Position numbers and translations under genes: made by a program. Below are positions 48,001 through 60,470 of a stretch of 64,000 nucleotides of DNA, piece by piece. Under the pieces are notes generated by a model that saw only the letters and a program-made list of their open reading frames with translations, made no database searches and was not told the origin of the DNA. The DNA comes from Halisarca cf. caerulea (Eukaryota; Porifera; Demospongiae; Chondrillida; Halisarcidae): positions 2,456,977-2,520,976 of the forward strand of contig CAUJGJ010000242.1 of the NCBI GenBank assembly GCA_963170055.1, written 5' to 3'. Positions within the stretch are counted from its first letter, which is position 1, and each line of letters opens with the position of its first letter.

Positions 48001-49421
48001 TGGAGCTTTCCGAGTATATTTAATTCACGGCAGACACAGTACAATATCAACGGTGTGGAGGAAGGTGAAAACTATGAAGTGGAAGTGTGGGCACTTTTCT
48101 TTGCTAATATTATTACTGAAGGTAGCAGAAGAAGAGCTACTACTAGACTTACAAGTGAGATTCTGTGCACCCTTTAATTACTGTACCTTTTTATACTTAG
48201 ATATAATTCAGTACTTCCATGTGTACTCATGTCTTGCAGACCAAACTGAAATACAAATTACAGTTGTCACTACTCACTCCATTACACTGGTCCCAAGCCC
48301 TCCTTCTGGAACTGTGTATTATAAAGAAGTTGGCTCAAGTGCTCAACCAAGACATGTTCCCTATTCTAATACAGTAACAATAACACAACTACAACCCAAC
48401 ACTGAGTACAACATCACATATGTGACTGGCAATGGATTGGGAGTAAACAGAGCTGAAGTTAGAGTGTTTACTCTAGCAGCAGGTAGGATGACAGGTAGTG
48501 TTTTTTATCTTGTAGCCAATACGGTGGTATGAACATATATGCTGTGCATGTTATGAGCTGGTCTCCATACAATATTATATATTCAGCTGTGTCCTCTCTA
48601 CTGCTATAGGCCTAGTTTCAACAAATTCAATAATGATTCTATAGTACACAGGGTGTATATAACCGCCCATGGCTCACTTGGATTGTGGGTGTTGCTTGTT
48701 GTCTACGTCGTCAATTAGCGGCTGTTCTTGATACATCATTTTGCGTATTCCTGATGACATTTGAAATTTCACGAACTAAAAGAATGGGTAGAGATGACGA
48801 CTTTGGTGACGTCACGAAAATGGCTGTTTTTCTGAGGTCAAAGAAACACCAGCTTTTCTGCAGGTCAAAATTTCTTCTGACCATTGTGCTTTCTTGTTTA
48901 ATTGGTCTGGCATATGCCAAAATATTCGAAAATCGCTTGGTGAAAGTGTTCTAATCAGGCATTTCTTCACTGCGTGCACATTTATCCGAAATTTATGCTG
49001 TTTTAAGTGTCGAAGAACAGCTTTTTGCCTATAACTTTCGTTGTGTTGCTTATAACCTATCCCCCAAGCGATTTTCGCATATAGTTCACTACTTTGTCCT
49101 TGTTTGATGTAGTTTCATGAAAATCCTTGATGATTTTGACCCACGGCAAATACAAAACTCATGTAAAACAGGTATTTTTCAGCTCACTGTTATTATTATA
49201 ACTTTGTAGCAACTAGCATATTATGCGTTACTATTTAGACTTAACTCCCATCTATTTGTATTTAGAAGTAATGTCGAGTATGTGTGCAACTTCTCAGTGA
49301 TGGCCATTTTGTCATTTTTCTCACGGTCAATTATGAATACCCTGTGTATTTCGTTACTTGGAAGTCACCAGCAATAACTTTATGACATACCATGTTAAAT
49401 ACATGATCAGGGATGGTACTG

Positions 49422-49468
<47 letters not shown>

Positions 49469-51699
49469 TGTGTGTGCATTTGTGTGTGCATGGGGGAGGG
49501 CAGTGTTCATAAAGTTATATACTCTCACCATATCAATCTATGCTAATATCAAATTCTATTCAACAATACAAATACTTCTGTAATGCAACACAAACTCCGG
49601 TGTGCAAAGTGAGGCACATTGTAGAGGCTCCACTGTATGTGTGGTATCACAATTTGTAAGTGAATACAGAGTAAGAGTGGCCGCCTCTATACTGCCAATG
49701 GTACTGGACCTTACACTGCAAATTTCAACAATGTCGTAGCAACACTACCAGACCAGTAAGTGTGCAAACCATCAGGTTAGACAATAAGAATAAAACGAAC
49801 GAAAGCAACAGTTTACTCTTATAGCTCATAAACCACTGTAATGAATCATACCCCAATGACAAATGTGAAACCTTGTAAGATGCTTTTCAAAAATACTCAT
49901 TGACACAATATGACATGCCTTGTTTTTCCAACTACAGTTCCTGGACCAGTCAGAAATCTCGTATTTGAGGTTGTTTCAGAAGGTGCTGTTAGCATCACAT
50001 GGCTAAAGCCAACTTCGGTTGGCACCAGAACTAAGATTGTCTACTATGAGGTCACCTACGGGACAATTGGTGGTCATAACACTACACTGATTAGTCTCAA
50101 GGAATCTGCAATGCTGAAGAATCTTGGTTAGTTAGCAAGGAAATTACTTTCCACCACTCACGTCATATAGCTATGATTATTGCAGAAGGCAAAGTTCCAT
50201 ACAGAGTAGTTGTTAGATCTCAGACAAATGAAAGATTGGGAGAAGCAGCAACAGTAGTTGTGTTTTCAAATGAAGGAGGTACGTGGGTGGCTCTTGATGA
50301 TGAAATTTGAATTTTAATTATCTAATATATAATTATTACAAAATCATTGTAATACAGTATAAGATATGTTCCACATTTAAGATGTATTGGCCCTGCTTTT
50401 CTTTCTGGTTCTACAAAATTGTACAGTCCCCACTAAACATGTTGCAAGTGTGAAAGCCACTTGGAAAACTGACAGTTCGGTCATCGTATCATGGCAACCA
50501 ATTTCATATGTAGAAGCCAAAGGAATCCCCCTTTACATCATCTCTTACATACCAGACAATGGTGGAGAAACAGGAAGTGTTAACACCACTAACTCCAGTA
50601 CCACCATTAAGGGCCTGAACTGGCAGTTTGGGTACGTCTTTGCAGTACAAGTTACAACAGGGAACGGTGAAAACAAAGGAGATACTAGTTATGGCAAGTA
50701 ATACATACTATGAGTCCCAATTATGATTATTTACTGTGAATTTCCATATAATATCATGTACATTGTCTTACAATCTCCACTTCTACACTACAGTGTTTAT
50801 TAAAGCTGGAATCAGCCAGTCATCACTCTCTGGCTGTGACAGTAATGCTATGATCACAGTGGGAGCAGCACTAGGAGGCATGGCTGCCGGTGTATTGACT
50901 GTACTGCTGTTGATAGGAATTGTGTGTGGAGTTTGCAAAGCAAGACAGAATAAAAAACCCTCATCACCTAGTGTTCCTGCCACAGAACAAAAGTGAGCCA
51001 TCTTTAAATGCAAACCTTCCACAATGTGGCATCCTACACCATGTCATATTTTAACTCAGCTGTAGTACTGTTGGAAGGCCTAGCTATAAGATGTTTATCT
51101 CCAGTACAACTTTCATTTCTCTAACCGTACACTGGAAACTCGTTAATGTGACATTCAGACACACAAGTTGTCAGATTACAGAGTAAACATTAACATGATT
51201 TATTACAATGATTGTACCTCTTACGGTGGTGAGATTAGCGACTATGTCAATTTGTGTATATAGAGGTGTTGAATTACAGAGACTCCACTGTATACGTACA
51301 TAGATAATAATATACCTCATCGTATTGTGGGGAGGGGACAGGGGCGTTGGTCCCTCACTTTTAGCAAATAGGGTCCCAATACCCTACATATGTCTACATG
51401 CTGTTGTTGTATTCTCTAAATCTAAAATCTATGCCCCACTCACTGGTGTCAGTGTTCTTACATCCCTCTTATTAACCTGCTATATAACACACAAAGGAAT
51501 CTAAAGCTGCTATTTAATATAGTAAATTGAAACTGAGTCTCATGTTGCTGAAACTTCCATACAGCTTCCTGACTATGTATACCTCTTTACATTACTCAGG
51601 GTGGACGTTACATATGACAAAATCAATGCTGAAACAGCTGATCACTCAGAAGTTGCACTTACATGCAATCCTGCTTATGAAGGCATGCAGTTTAAATAG
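45093..51699 (+). CDS. Gene D: 8-FN3 single-pass membrane receptor, 11 exons, 876 aa
   Basis: Exons: 45093-45447, 46724-47026, 47108-47404, 47499-47792, 47864-48154, 48240-48482, 49938-50126, 50186-50278, 50427-50693, 50794-50992, 51600-51699. The sum is 2631 nt, open throughout. ATG 45093 is chosen because it gives MYNASIFLVLSVAKG, a short signal peptide in the same exon as the Cys-containing FN3 domain. An upstream phase 1 signal exon joined at the CCTAG acceptor (45116) is the alternative. Then come seven more FN3 domains (one split over exons 7 and 8), a membrane helix about 796-825, and a tail with Tyr 849 and NPAY 867-870. It is paralogous to gene C but lacks the Ig exon and the FN3 domains of C exons 8 and 9. 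A frameshifted remnant of the latter remains at 49662-49755. It shares the GC donor (after 50693) with C. Confidence 0.83.
48647..49346. mobile_element. 700-bp dispersed family, most complete copy
   Basis: Ends CACAGGGTGTATATAAC and, in reverse, CACAGGGTATTCATAAT, flanked by TA. The interior includes GTCACGAAAATGGCTGTTTT and AATCGCTTGG shared with three other copies. No coding capacity. It lies in the intron between gene D exons 6 and 7. Confidence 0.7.
49422..49489. repeat. (TG)n microsatellite
   Basis: TG tract in gene D intron 6, beyond the right end of the 700-bp element. Confidence 0.95.
49662..49755 (+). pseudogene. Scar of a lost FN3 exon in gene D
   Basis: It matches the 3' third of gene C exon 9 ([18 protein letters not shown] region, about 40918-41001), including a following GTAAGT donor. 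Two extra bases after GCCTCT break the frame. The sequence just upstream (49590-49655) matches the intron before gene C exon 8 (about 38650-38745). So one deletion removed exon 8 and most of exon 9. The flanking phase 1 exons still join in frame. Confidence 0.75.
50794..50992 (+). CDS. Gene D transmembrane exon
   Basis: The helix contains GAALGGMAAG and LLLIGIVCGVCKAR, nearly the same as gene C. A juxtamembrane GCD cysteine is present. Phase 2 donor GTGAGC; read-through gives AAG-TGA. Confidence 0.85.
51600..51699 (+). CDS. Gene D cytoplasmic tail with NPxY motif
   Basis: After acceptor TTACTCAG. Encodes VDVTYDKINAE and NPAYEGMQFK, stop TAG at 51697. Same length and motifs as the gene C tail. 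Confidence 0.8.
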
Positions 51700-52054
51700 G
51701 TTTCAACATTACAAGGTCAAGTGTGATAGAGTGTGAGAATGCATATACTCCTGCCAGTACACGTAAACCGGAGCATTGATTTTAGCAGAAAACATCTGTA
51801 ATCTAACAAATAATGATTATAGTGACATATTAATGTAAGTAATATTTTGCGTGGAGTACTTAATGTATATACAATCTGCCATCCATTGTCACCATAACGC
51901 ATTTTGATTTGCTCATGACAAACTAGTTACTCTTAATGGATAATTTGATGCAATTACTAAAGTTAAGATATAATCCTAAGGTTCATTATCAAATACCAGT
52001 ACAAAACAGTGTATTCTGAGCTTAATATCATGTGGGTTCATGTGTACGTCCGTA

Positions 52055-52122
<68 letters not shown>

Positions 52123-52348
52123 ATGTGTATGTGTACGTGTGTGTGTGTGTGTGTGTACGTGTGTGAATGTGCGTGTGTGTATGCGTACGTGTGTGTGTGT
52201 GTGTGTGTGTACGTGTGTGTACGTGTGTGTGTGTGTACGTGTGTGTGTACGTGTGTGTGTGTGTGTGTACGTGTGTGTGTGTGGGTGCACGTGTGTGTGT
52301 GTGTGTACGTGAGTACGTCTGTGTGTACGTGTGCGTGTGTGTGTGTAC

Positions 52349-52383
<35 letters not shown>

Positions 52384-52831
52384 TGTGTATTACATCTTGC
52401 CATCTGTATGCGCATCGAATGTGTTTATGTTTCTTTCGAACAATGCAATAACAATTCTGTGATTAATGATGTGCACTTGATCACAAAAAACTACATACAA
52501 TATATACAAACATACGTCACACCTTTAAGCCAATCACAGAGGAAAGGAGGTTCTCTTACCAAAATGCATCCAGTAGCACTTCTGCTGATCAATAAAATGT
52601 ACGACCACCAAATTTACAAATTTATGCTACACAATTTTGAGCACTGTAGCAAAGAGATATACTGCGCAATACACAATCATAATGGACAAGTTATAATACT
52701 ATATACTATACAGTAGCTACTGTACATACTGTATGTATTCTGCCATTTCTAAACACTACTATAATATTACAGTTACATATGATTACAATGTCAGCTATAT
52801 TGTTATGTAGGAACATAATATAATCAAGTTT
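51700..52831. other. D-E tail-to-tail spacer
   Basis: 3' flanks of both genes around a 330-bp TG-rich array. No gene seen. No AATAAA was placed with confidence for either gene. Confidence 0.5.
52056..52389. repeat. TG array with ACGTGTG variants
   Basis: About 330 bp of alternating purine-pyrimidine sequence, the second half patterned with ACGTGTGTG units, between the 3' ends of D and E. Confidence 0.95.
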
Positions 52832-52889
52832 CTATTGCACTTCGTCATTGACAAAGAACATGTCCACTTCCTGCTTTCCCACCTCTTGA
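52832..52889 (-). CDS. Gene E cytoplasmic tail exon
   Basis: Acceptor TTTGTCTCAG, then a phase 2 exon encoding [18 protein letters not shown] and TAG. The alignment VD-x-x-(Y/F) with A (VDEERIYEN), B, C (VDVIYD) and D supports it. Gene E has Phe where the others have Tyr. If the intron is not used, the protein ends 18 residues earlier at PQNV. Confidence 0.6.
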
Positions 52890-52927
52890 CTGAGACAAAA
52901 CAACAATGTACACGTAACAGCTGTGTG

Positions 52928-53016
<89 letters not shown>

Positions 53017-56000
53017 ATATGTGTGTGTGTGCGTGTGCGTGGGTGGGTGTGGGTGTGTGTGCGTGTGCATGTGTGTGTGTGGACATAAACAGTATTGGAT
53101 TAGGCAATAATATACATGTACAATCATGCAATGCTCCTGAACAAGAGCATGTACAGAAAACCACATTTTAAGGTTAACATGAAAACGTACATGTATCTAT
53201 TCACATGTTGGCACACATAACGCTATATATACAGTGAAACCTCTCTTGGAAACCTCTCGAATAGAAAGACTACCTGTCCATAGAGACATTAAGCTATAGG
53301 TTGGTGCGTGAACCACTACTGTGACAATACTGTTGCACCTCTATATAAGGAGCACGTGTCTATAGAGAACTGAATCATTAATTTCGGTCTTCTAAGTGGT
53401 CTCCGTAGACATTTCTGTTACAGTGTGCTCATTTTCCAGATGCAAAACCACACACACGGAAGCAAACACACCCACATGAGTACACATTCACCAAAATATG
53501 TACAAATCAGTAAAAATATAATTATGCAAGTACTTGTATTACTTATCGCACACTCAATATCCTCGCATACCTCAATCCTATGTTCAAAAGTAAGGTTTTA
53601 CTATCACGTCACATATTAATACATGCATGCATGGACAATAACACTACTTTATCTGCTCATTACTTCCTTACACATTCTGTGGCTTTGCTTTGTTGACGGG
53701 CGATGCCCGACCAATATGTTTACTCAGGTAAACGGCACCAGCAACCATCAACACCAGCGTCACTGGCAGCAGGACAAGAAGGAAGAGAGTAGCAAAAGTT
53801 GAGCCTACAATGACTCCTGTCAAGGTGTTCGCAGATAGAGTTGCTTCTACAGCAGTGGGAAACACTGGAATATTCATACATAATCAGCTAATCCTATTAT
53901 ATACAAGCTTACAAATGTAGCTTAAGGGTTATGTACATTATATTACATGAAATTCTCACCCTTGGATGTTCTGATATCCACCCATTCACTGAATGGCCCT
54001 CTACCGACAGAAGTGGATGCGGCCACTCTCACCATGTACAGTGTGCTTGCATTTAATCCAGTTATGCTAAATGTGATGATCTCTGCTCCATGGAAAGCTG
54101 AAGTGGGGGCATTAGCAGTGATAGATTTGTTGATACTACCAACAGTGTACTGTGTACTGGTGTCGTTATCCAATGCAGAAGACATTTCAACGATGTAGTT
54201 GACTATGACACCGTTTGCATCCCTCCCGGATATGACAGACCATTCAACTTGAATCCACGTTAAACCTACACTCCTTCCAGTTACGTTGCTAGGAGATGTG
54301 GAGGGAACTGCACAATAAACATAACAGACGTCATATGAAATAGACATTGTGTAATTTGCATTTTCGTATATACAGCACTTAGCATCTGCATGAGTGCAAA
54401 AATAGTCCCCAATGAAATCACTCCATTATAACTACAGTAATCTGCCCTTTTGCCAAACTGTATTACTTAATTAGTATAATATAATGACTACTGTACCTCA
54501 AATGAGTCAACTGTGCACAAGTCTATTTACACTAAACTCAACCACTTTCTTTCAATATCAAGCTGATGATTATGACAGTGAATTCTGCCATTTTGACAAC
54601 AGTATGCATACATCCCATAATTTACTTACTATGCTAAAATCAACTTGCATGAGAAGTTAAACCATTAATAATTCAGTATCAAGCTAATATGATGTTGCAG
54701 TGTGCGTCGGAAGTTACCACTTTCTGCTGTTCTGACCACTGATGCTCCACTTCCTACAGTAGTGGTAGTCATGCCCAGTGCACTCCTACCTTTGATCGTT
54801 ATATGGTAGGCCATGAAAGGGGACAGGCCAGTAAGACGGTACTCAGAATCTGCACTAGTAGCATTGTACACGGTTGATGAATGAAGCTCTTCATAGTACA
54901 CAACATGATCGACAGCGTTGGAGCTGTTCCATTTCAGAGTAATGTTCTCATATGTTACTGAGACTGCTTCAGCGATGCTCAAAGAGGGTACTGTAAGAGA
55001 ATTAAATGAAATGAGAAATATCCCTGCAGACTATAATAATAAATTTGTAGGTTTATATCTGTTAATTGATCTCAAAATCAATCTCTCTCCCCCTCTTCCC
55101 CTCTTCCTTTCCCTCTCTCTCTGTGTATGTGTGTACGTGTGTGTACATGTCAAAAACAAGATGTGTGTGTGCATGAGGGTGTGCGTGTTTGTATGCATGT
55201 GTGTGATCAATTAACAGGCATAACTTCGACACATACGCAAAGCATAGCCAATGGCATATTCCCCATGTCCAAGGATAGACATTGCTCTCACACGGACTTC
55301 AAGATTCCTTCCCTTTGTCACATTAACAAATTTGAACTGACTACTGTTGTTGGAAAATGGCTGCTGCCAAAGGGTATCATTTTGTATCCTGTAATTACCC
55401 TCGTAAGATGTCACGGTCGCATCACTTTGCGGTTTGTCCCAAGTAACCACAAGAGAAAGACTGCCATCATCTTCCAGAAGAGGCTGAACAGCAACATTGG
55501 GAATTAGAGAAGGCACTGTGAAGAAGTATAATAGATACATGCGTTTGATTATGAGTATCATTGGTTATGATTCATGTACATTTGGAAGTCCCTAATCCAG
55601 CAACTCTACAAACCAGCAATTTCCTAAACCGGTCAAGATTCTCAGGCACCGACCATTAATGTTCACCATACAAATTAACCTCTATATAATCCAGCAACCT
55701 GCTAATTCAGCACTGTTTTACCTTCCCCAATGGGTGCCGGATTGGACAGGTTTCACTGTACTATTATGAATGAACGCACATGTATATTATATGTATATGT
55801 ATATGTATACATGTCTATATTATATGTATATTTAAAGCATATACCCTTCAAACTACGTAATCAGGACTGGAATCATTTATTATTGTGTATTGCAATGTGT
55901 TATTATAACACGTACTTTGTGTATAAATTATTGCGTGACGTCACTTCCTCCGTGAACAATGAACGAATTTTTATGCAAGCAACAGAAAGGCTTCACCCCG

Positions 56001-59000
56001 GGACTATCTTGATTTTCAAGCATGATTTTGTCGGTAAGTGCCTTAGTTATTGTTATACTTTATTGTTCAAAATTTCGCGAAATAGAGGCTTACTTGTTCC
56101 AGTGGCCATTTTGCGACATAGATGCACGCGTGTTACCACTTTGTTTACTGCGTTTTGAGGCCTTGGTAATGCAACACGTGACCTGAGCGAGCTATCTGAT
56201 TGGTCACTATGAAGGACAACTTTGACGTCTTTGTTCAAAATAACTTGTTGTTTGATACCAAAATACTAGCGGCATAGAAGTTCCTTCGTTCGCTAACTGC
56301 GTTTTTTATAAGGTACGTGCGTTAGCCTCTTATGGTGTCTTAGACTATACATACATACATACATACTCTGTACAATGGATTAAATATACATGCTCACCGT
56401 TGTAGGTAGTTGCACTTCGAGTTGATGACTGCCCCCTCCCAATGCTGCTTTGAATCCAGATCTCAATGATATACAGAGTACCTGGTTTGGGTAGTTGCAA
56501 AGTGTATGTTGTATTTGTAGCAGGTTGCGATACAGGATCACTCAAACTACCATCACGTCCCTCACGATATCGTAGTTGATACGTATAAGAAGGTGGATAT
56601 TTGTTCTTGTTGTCGGAAGGTCCCCATGTTATGTTCAGTCCGATCACGGTGGCCAATGGTGTCACTTGGAGGGAGGTTACTTGTCCTGGCACTAGAGAAG
56701 AAAGGTCAAGCACTTTAATAGTATAATCTGAAAGCTAAATACCGTATATCTTCTAATTTTTCGGCAAGGCAAAGTTCAGAGAAACAACGTCATTTAGAAG
56801 AAGAATAGCCTTTTAGCTGAGCCTGACGAAATAATAGAAGCATGACGAAAAGTTAGAAGTTACGGGAGGCCATTTTTATATGGGTAATACAAATGGCCGC
56901 CTTTAGTTTGAGCACGATTGCTGCTATTAGAGGATACCTTGCCTATAAGGATAGTTGGGAACCAAGCGTTAGTGACGAGGAATTGGAAGAATGACGAAGA
57001 ATTAGAAGACGGCTAAGTTCGGCAAGAATTAGAAGAAAATTGCAACGTTTATCTCAACTGCCGAAAAATAAGAATGCCGAAAAATTAGAAGATATACGGT
57101 AAGTAGCACGAAATCTCAACTTAAATGATACATTTGACAGGCCAAAATCCTTTCTGTTGCTGGTTAAACCATTAAATGAATTGAAATCTTGAAAACTATC
57201 AAGGTGGTCACTCGGCTGCAACGTGATAATTAGTATTGGGCATGATGATTTAATCGCATACATGTGAAAACCACAAAACGCCCTTTGCAACCACAAATCT
57301 GCCATAACTTACCTGCGTCCTTGTGGCCGTTTTGGATTACTAGCAATCACTAAAGCTCTTAAACGCAGGTATGACTGGAGCACTTTGCAGAAGTTAAGGG
57401 GCGCTTTTGGAAGTTGAGGGGCGTTTTTTGGTTTACGAGAAATTTAATGCAATGCTAACACCAAATACAGAGATTGCGCATGCAAGTCATGTGTTCCTCC
57501 AAATCAACGAAAATATTCCAAGTGAATTTGTGGTAGTGTCAAAGAAATAGGCTGATAAGAGGGGTTCACTGATCATTAGAAACTGAAAACAGCTACAAAA
57601 GGAGAATGACTCGGTTAAATCTTCTTCGAGGCTCCTGTAATGCTGACATAAAATATATTTGTCACATGAAAACCTTGTGACAATGGCCGAGGAAAGACCT
57701 AAGGTCGAATTTCTTGTGGAAAGGCAGTCATGGGAACAGTGTGTAGCAAAGCCTTGTTTCAGAATGGGGTTGACCAATGACAAAGGTAAGTTCTCACCCA
57801 TGGAGAATTTTGATCAAGTCCTCCATTCCCGACATGTGCACAGTTTTGTGTTAAATTGGTGGAAGAAAACAACACATGCACATCTCGCAACCGAAGAGGA
57901 TTAGGAAAATTCTCCAACGGTGAACATATAAATATTCATGCTATATAGAAGTCTTCTGACTCCACATGACTCCCTTAAATGAGCATTTACATGACCGCCT
58001 TTTCCACTGAAACTTTCTATAGGTACTAATCAACTATTGTTTCTTTCTAGCTTTATGAAGACCAAAATATAATTATACCAAGGAATGTAACATTTAACAC
58101 ATTGACAACCGTACACCATGCAGGTATGTTATATATGGCAGATTTTGCCATAAAACAGAATGGCTGCCGTTTCCGAACGCTTCAAATTAAATGCTTTGAT
58201 TTAGCTTTCTGAAGGTTTCAAACCCCAAGAAACCATACAGATAGCAAACTGAACATTCTTGTTTTACTCGTGTGTCATTTAAAGCACCGAAAACATGTTG
58301 TACCTGTTGCATGTTCTCTATTTTTCAACCGTATCAAAATAAGCAAATACACAAAAATACCTCTGAGTATTGATACACAAGTCGATTCACAAGATAGAAC
58401 ATACTCCATTCCACGGCTGTTATGTCAAAAGATTTCTTCTCCAAAAGAATGGTTGTAGTAACAAAAGGCGGTGCTTGAACCAAACGGTATAACCGACAAT
58501 CTTCCCATATCCAAAATTGTAAGTTCGGCCCTTTAGGAAGAACCTGACAAAGTTTCAAGCATACAGGCAACGGTCTAGTTCCCCGCTATTTTGCCATAAC
58601 TTTCCTATGCACCATAGTGCTTCTTTCGCCCTTGGTCACGTGGACACCATGTGTTCTCAGTGTTGCAAAGTCTAATTAATACACTGCAATCACGATCATA
58701 ACTTTGGAGGTAAGTTGGAGATTTCGAAGCTCAAATATACTCGCAGATCTACAATTTCTCACTCTATTGCCATCCATTTGCTAAAATGAAAGGCCATCAT
58801 CCTTTCTGTTTGTTGCTGGTGAAACCGTTGAAATATTAAAAATCAGCAAGGTGGTCATGCGGCTACAACGTGATAATTAGTATTGGGCGTTACTATTTAA
58901 TCACATACCTGTGAAAATTACCAAACGTCCTTTCCAACCACGAATCTGACCTAACTTACCTGCGCAGATGCACCCACATTGCATCACCATTCTGATCACC

Positions 59001-60355
59001 ATGCACCGTATGCACCCAGCTCGTACCACTTAAATGTTGTACGAATAGATTTTTCCCCGTTAATTTGTATTGAAACCCTATGCTTGTGTAACATCGTTGG
59101 ATAGGGTAAAAATAGAGCTTTCGGATGAGATATGATGCGCTATATGTTGCAATCCAAAATCAGGAGAAAATCACAAATGATCGAAGGATCGAGAATCGTT
59201 AAACAAATAATGTGGTCAAATTTCGACATATTATGAAGAAAACCTGGCCAAGAAACTACATACTCCGGCTTACAGAGGTCCTAAGATGACCTTGTATCCT
59301 CCATAATAAGCTAAAAGAAGTTTGACATGCACCAGATCTTCTTCGAAAGTTATTGTTAACCTACCGTCATGCGGTGGTTCAGATCCTTGTTTTAAGTTAG
59401 TGGCTTACCTGTCCTGCAAATTTTGCCATTATCCTCTATTCGATGCGATTTCTGCAAACTGTATCATTTGAATTTACAAGTAAACAAAACTTTCTAGACA
59501 GTATGAGTTTATTCCACTAAGATACAAGAGTAAACAATATTCACTAAAATTATACGTGGCACACTCAAGTGACCTATGCTTGCGGTTGTTAGAACAAGGT
59601 GCAAACATTCACTTCCGGTTGTTACGGTTGTCAATGTGTTAATAGCTGTAATGATGCCTGATTTTCTTTTCAGGGCTCGTAACGTAATAGAACGGAAGAA
59701 GGGGGTGATTTCAGCCGACTTTTGGGGTGCCATTTTGTTCACACATCACATGTGCACATGTCGACACCTGCAAATCCACCTATTCTGTTGGTACACATCT
59801 AATACACTAAGAACAATTATATAGGAACTAATCCCTGCACTATACGCTATACAGTACTGTATCTGTATTAGTTATATCCTGTCCAGGTGTGCTGCAGCAG
59901 AAATACAGTGCTGATTGACCGAGGGCGAAGCCCGAGGTCATCAGCACTGTATTTTCTGCTGCAGCACACCTGGACAGGATATAACTAATTTGTATCCTGG
60001 CAACCATTCACTGCTGGTGTGTACAGTCTCATCTAGAGTTGATCAGTTTTAGCCACTTACCCTACTAATTGACATCAATTGATATCAATTGACATCAATT
60101 AGGAAGTATGCATATATCAGTGACCTGTGCTACATCACAAATGTCAGTACACTTTTTCCTTTGATCCACCCATAATTTGCCCCCACACCAGGATACACGG
60201 TACATTGTAAGCCACAGAAAGTACCTCAACTTCCATAAGATCGACATGCATGCATGCATGTACATACACACGCATGCACACATAAACACGTACACATGCA
60301 CACAGGCACATAAACACAAAACACATATACACGCACGCACACACACACACACACA

Positions 60356-60387
<32 letters not shown>

Positions 60388-60393
60388 CACACA

Positions 60394-60470
<77 letters not shown>

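Noticed and set aside
55730..56158. A 142-codon + frame in gene E intron 2
   Set aside because: Low-complexity start (YVYVYVYM), no domain, and opposite strand to the gene; likely chance.
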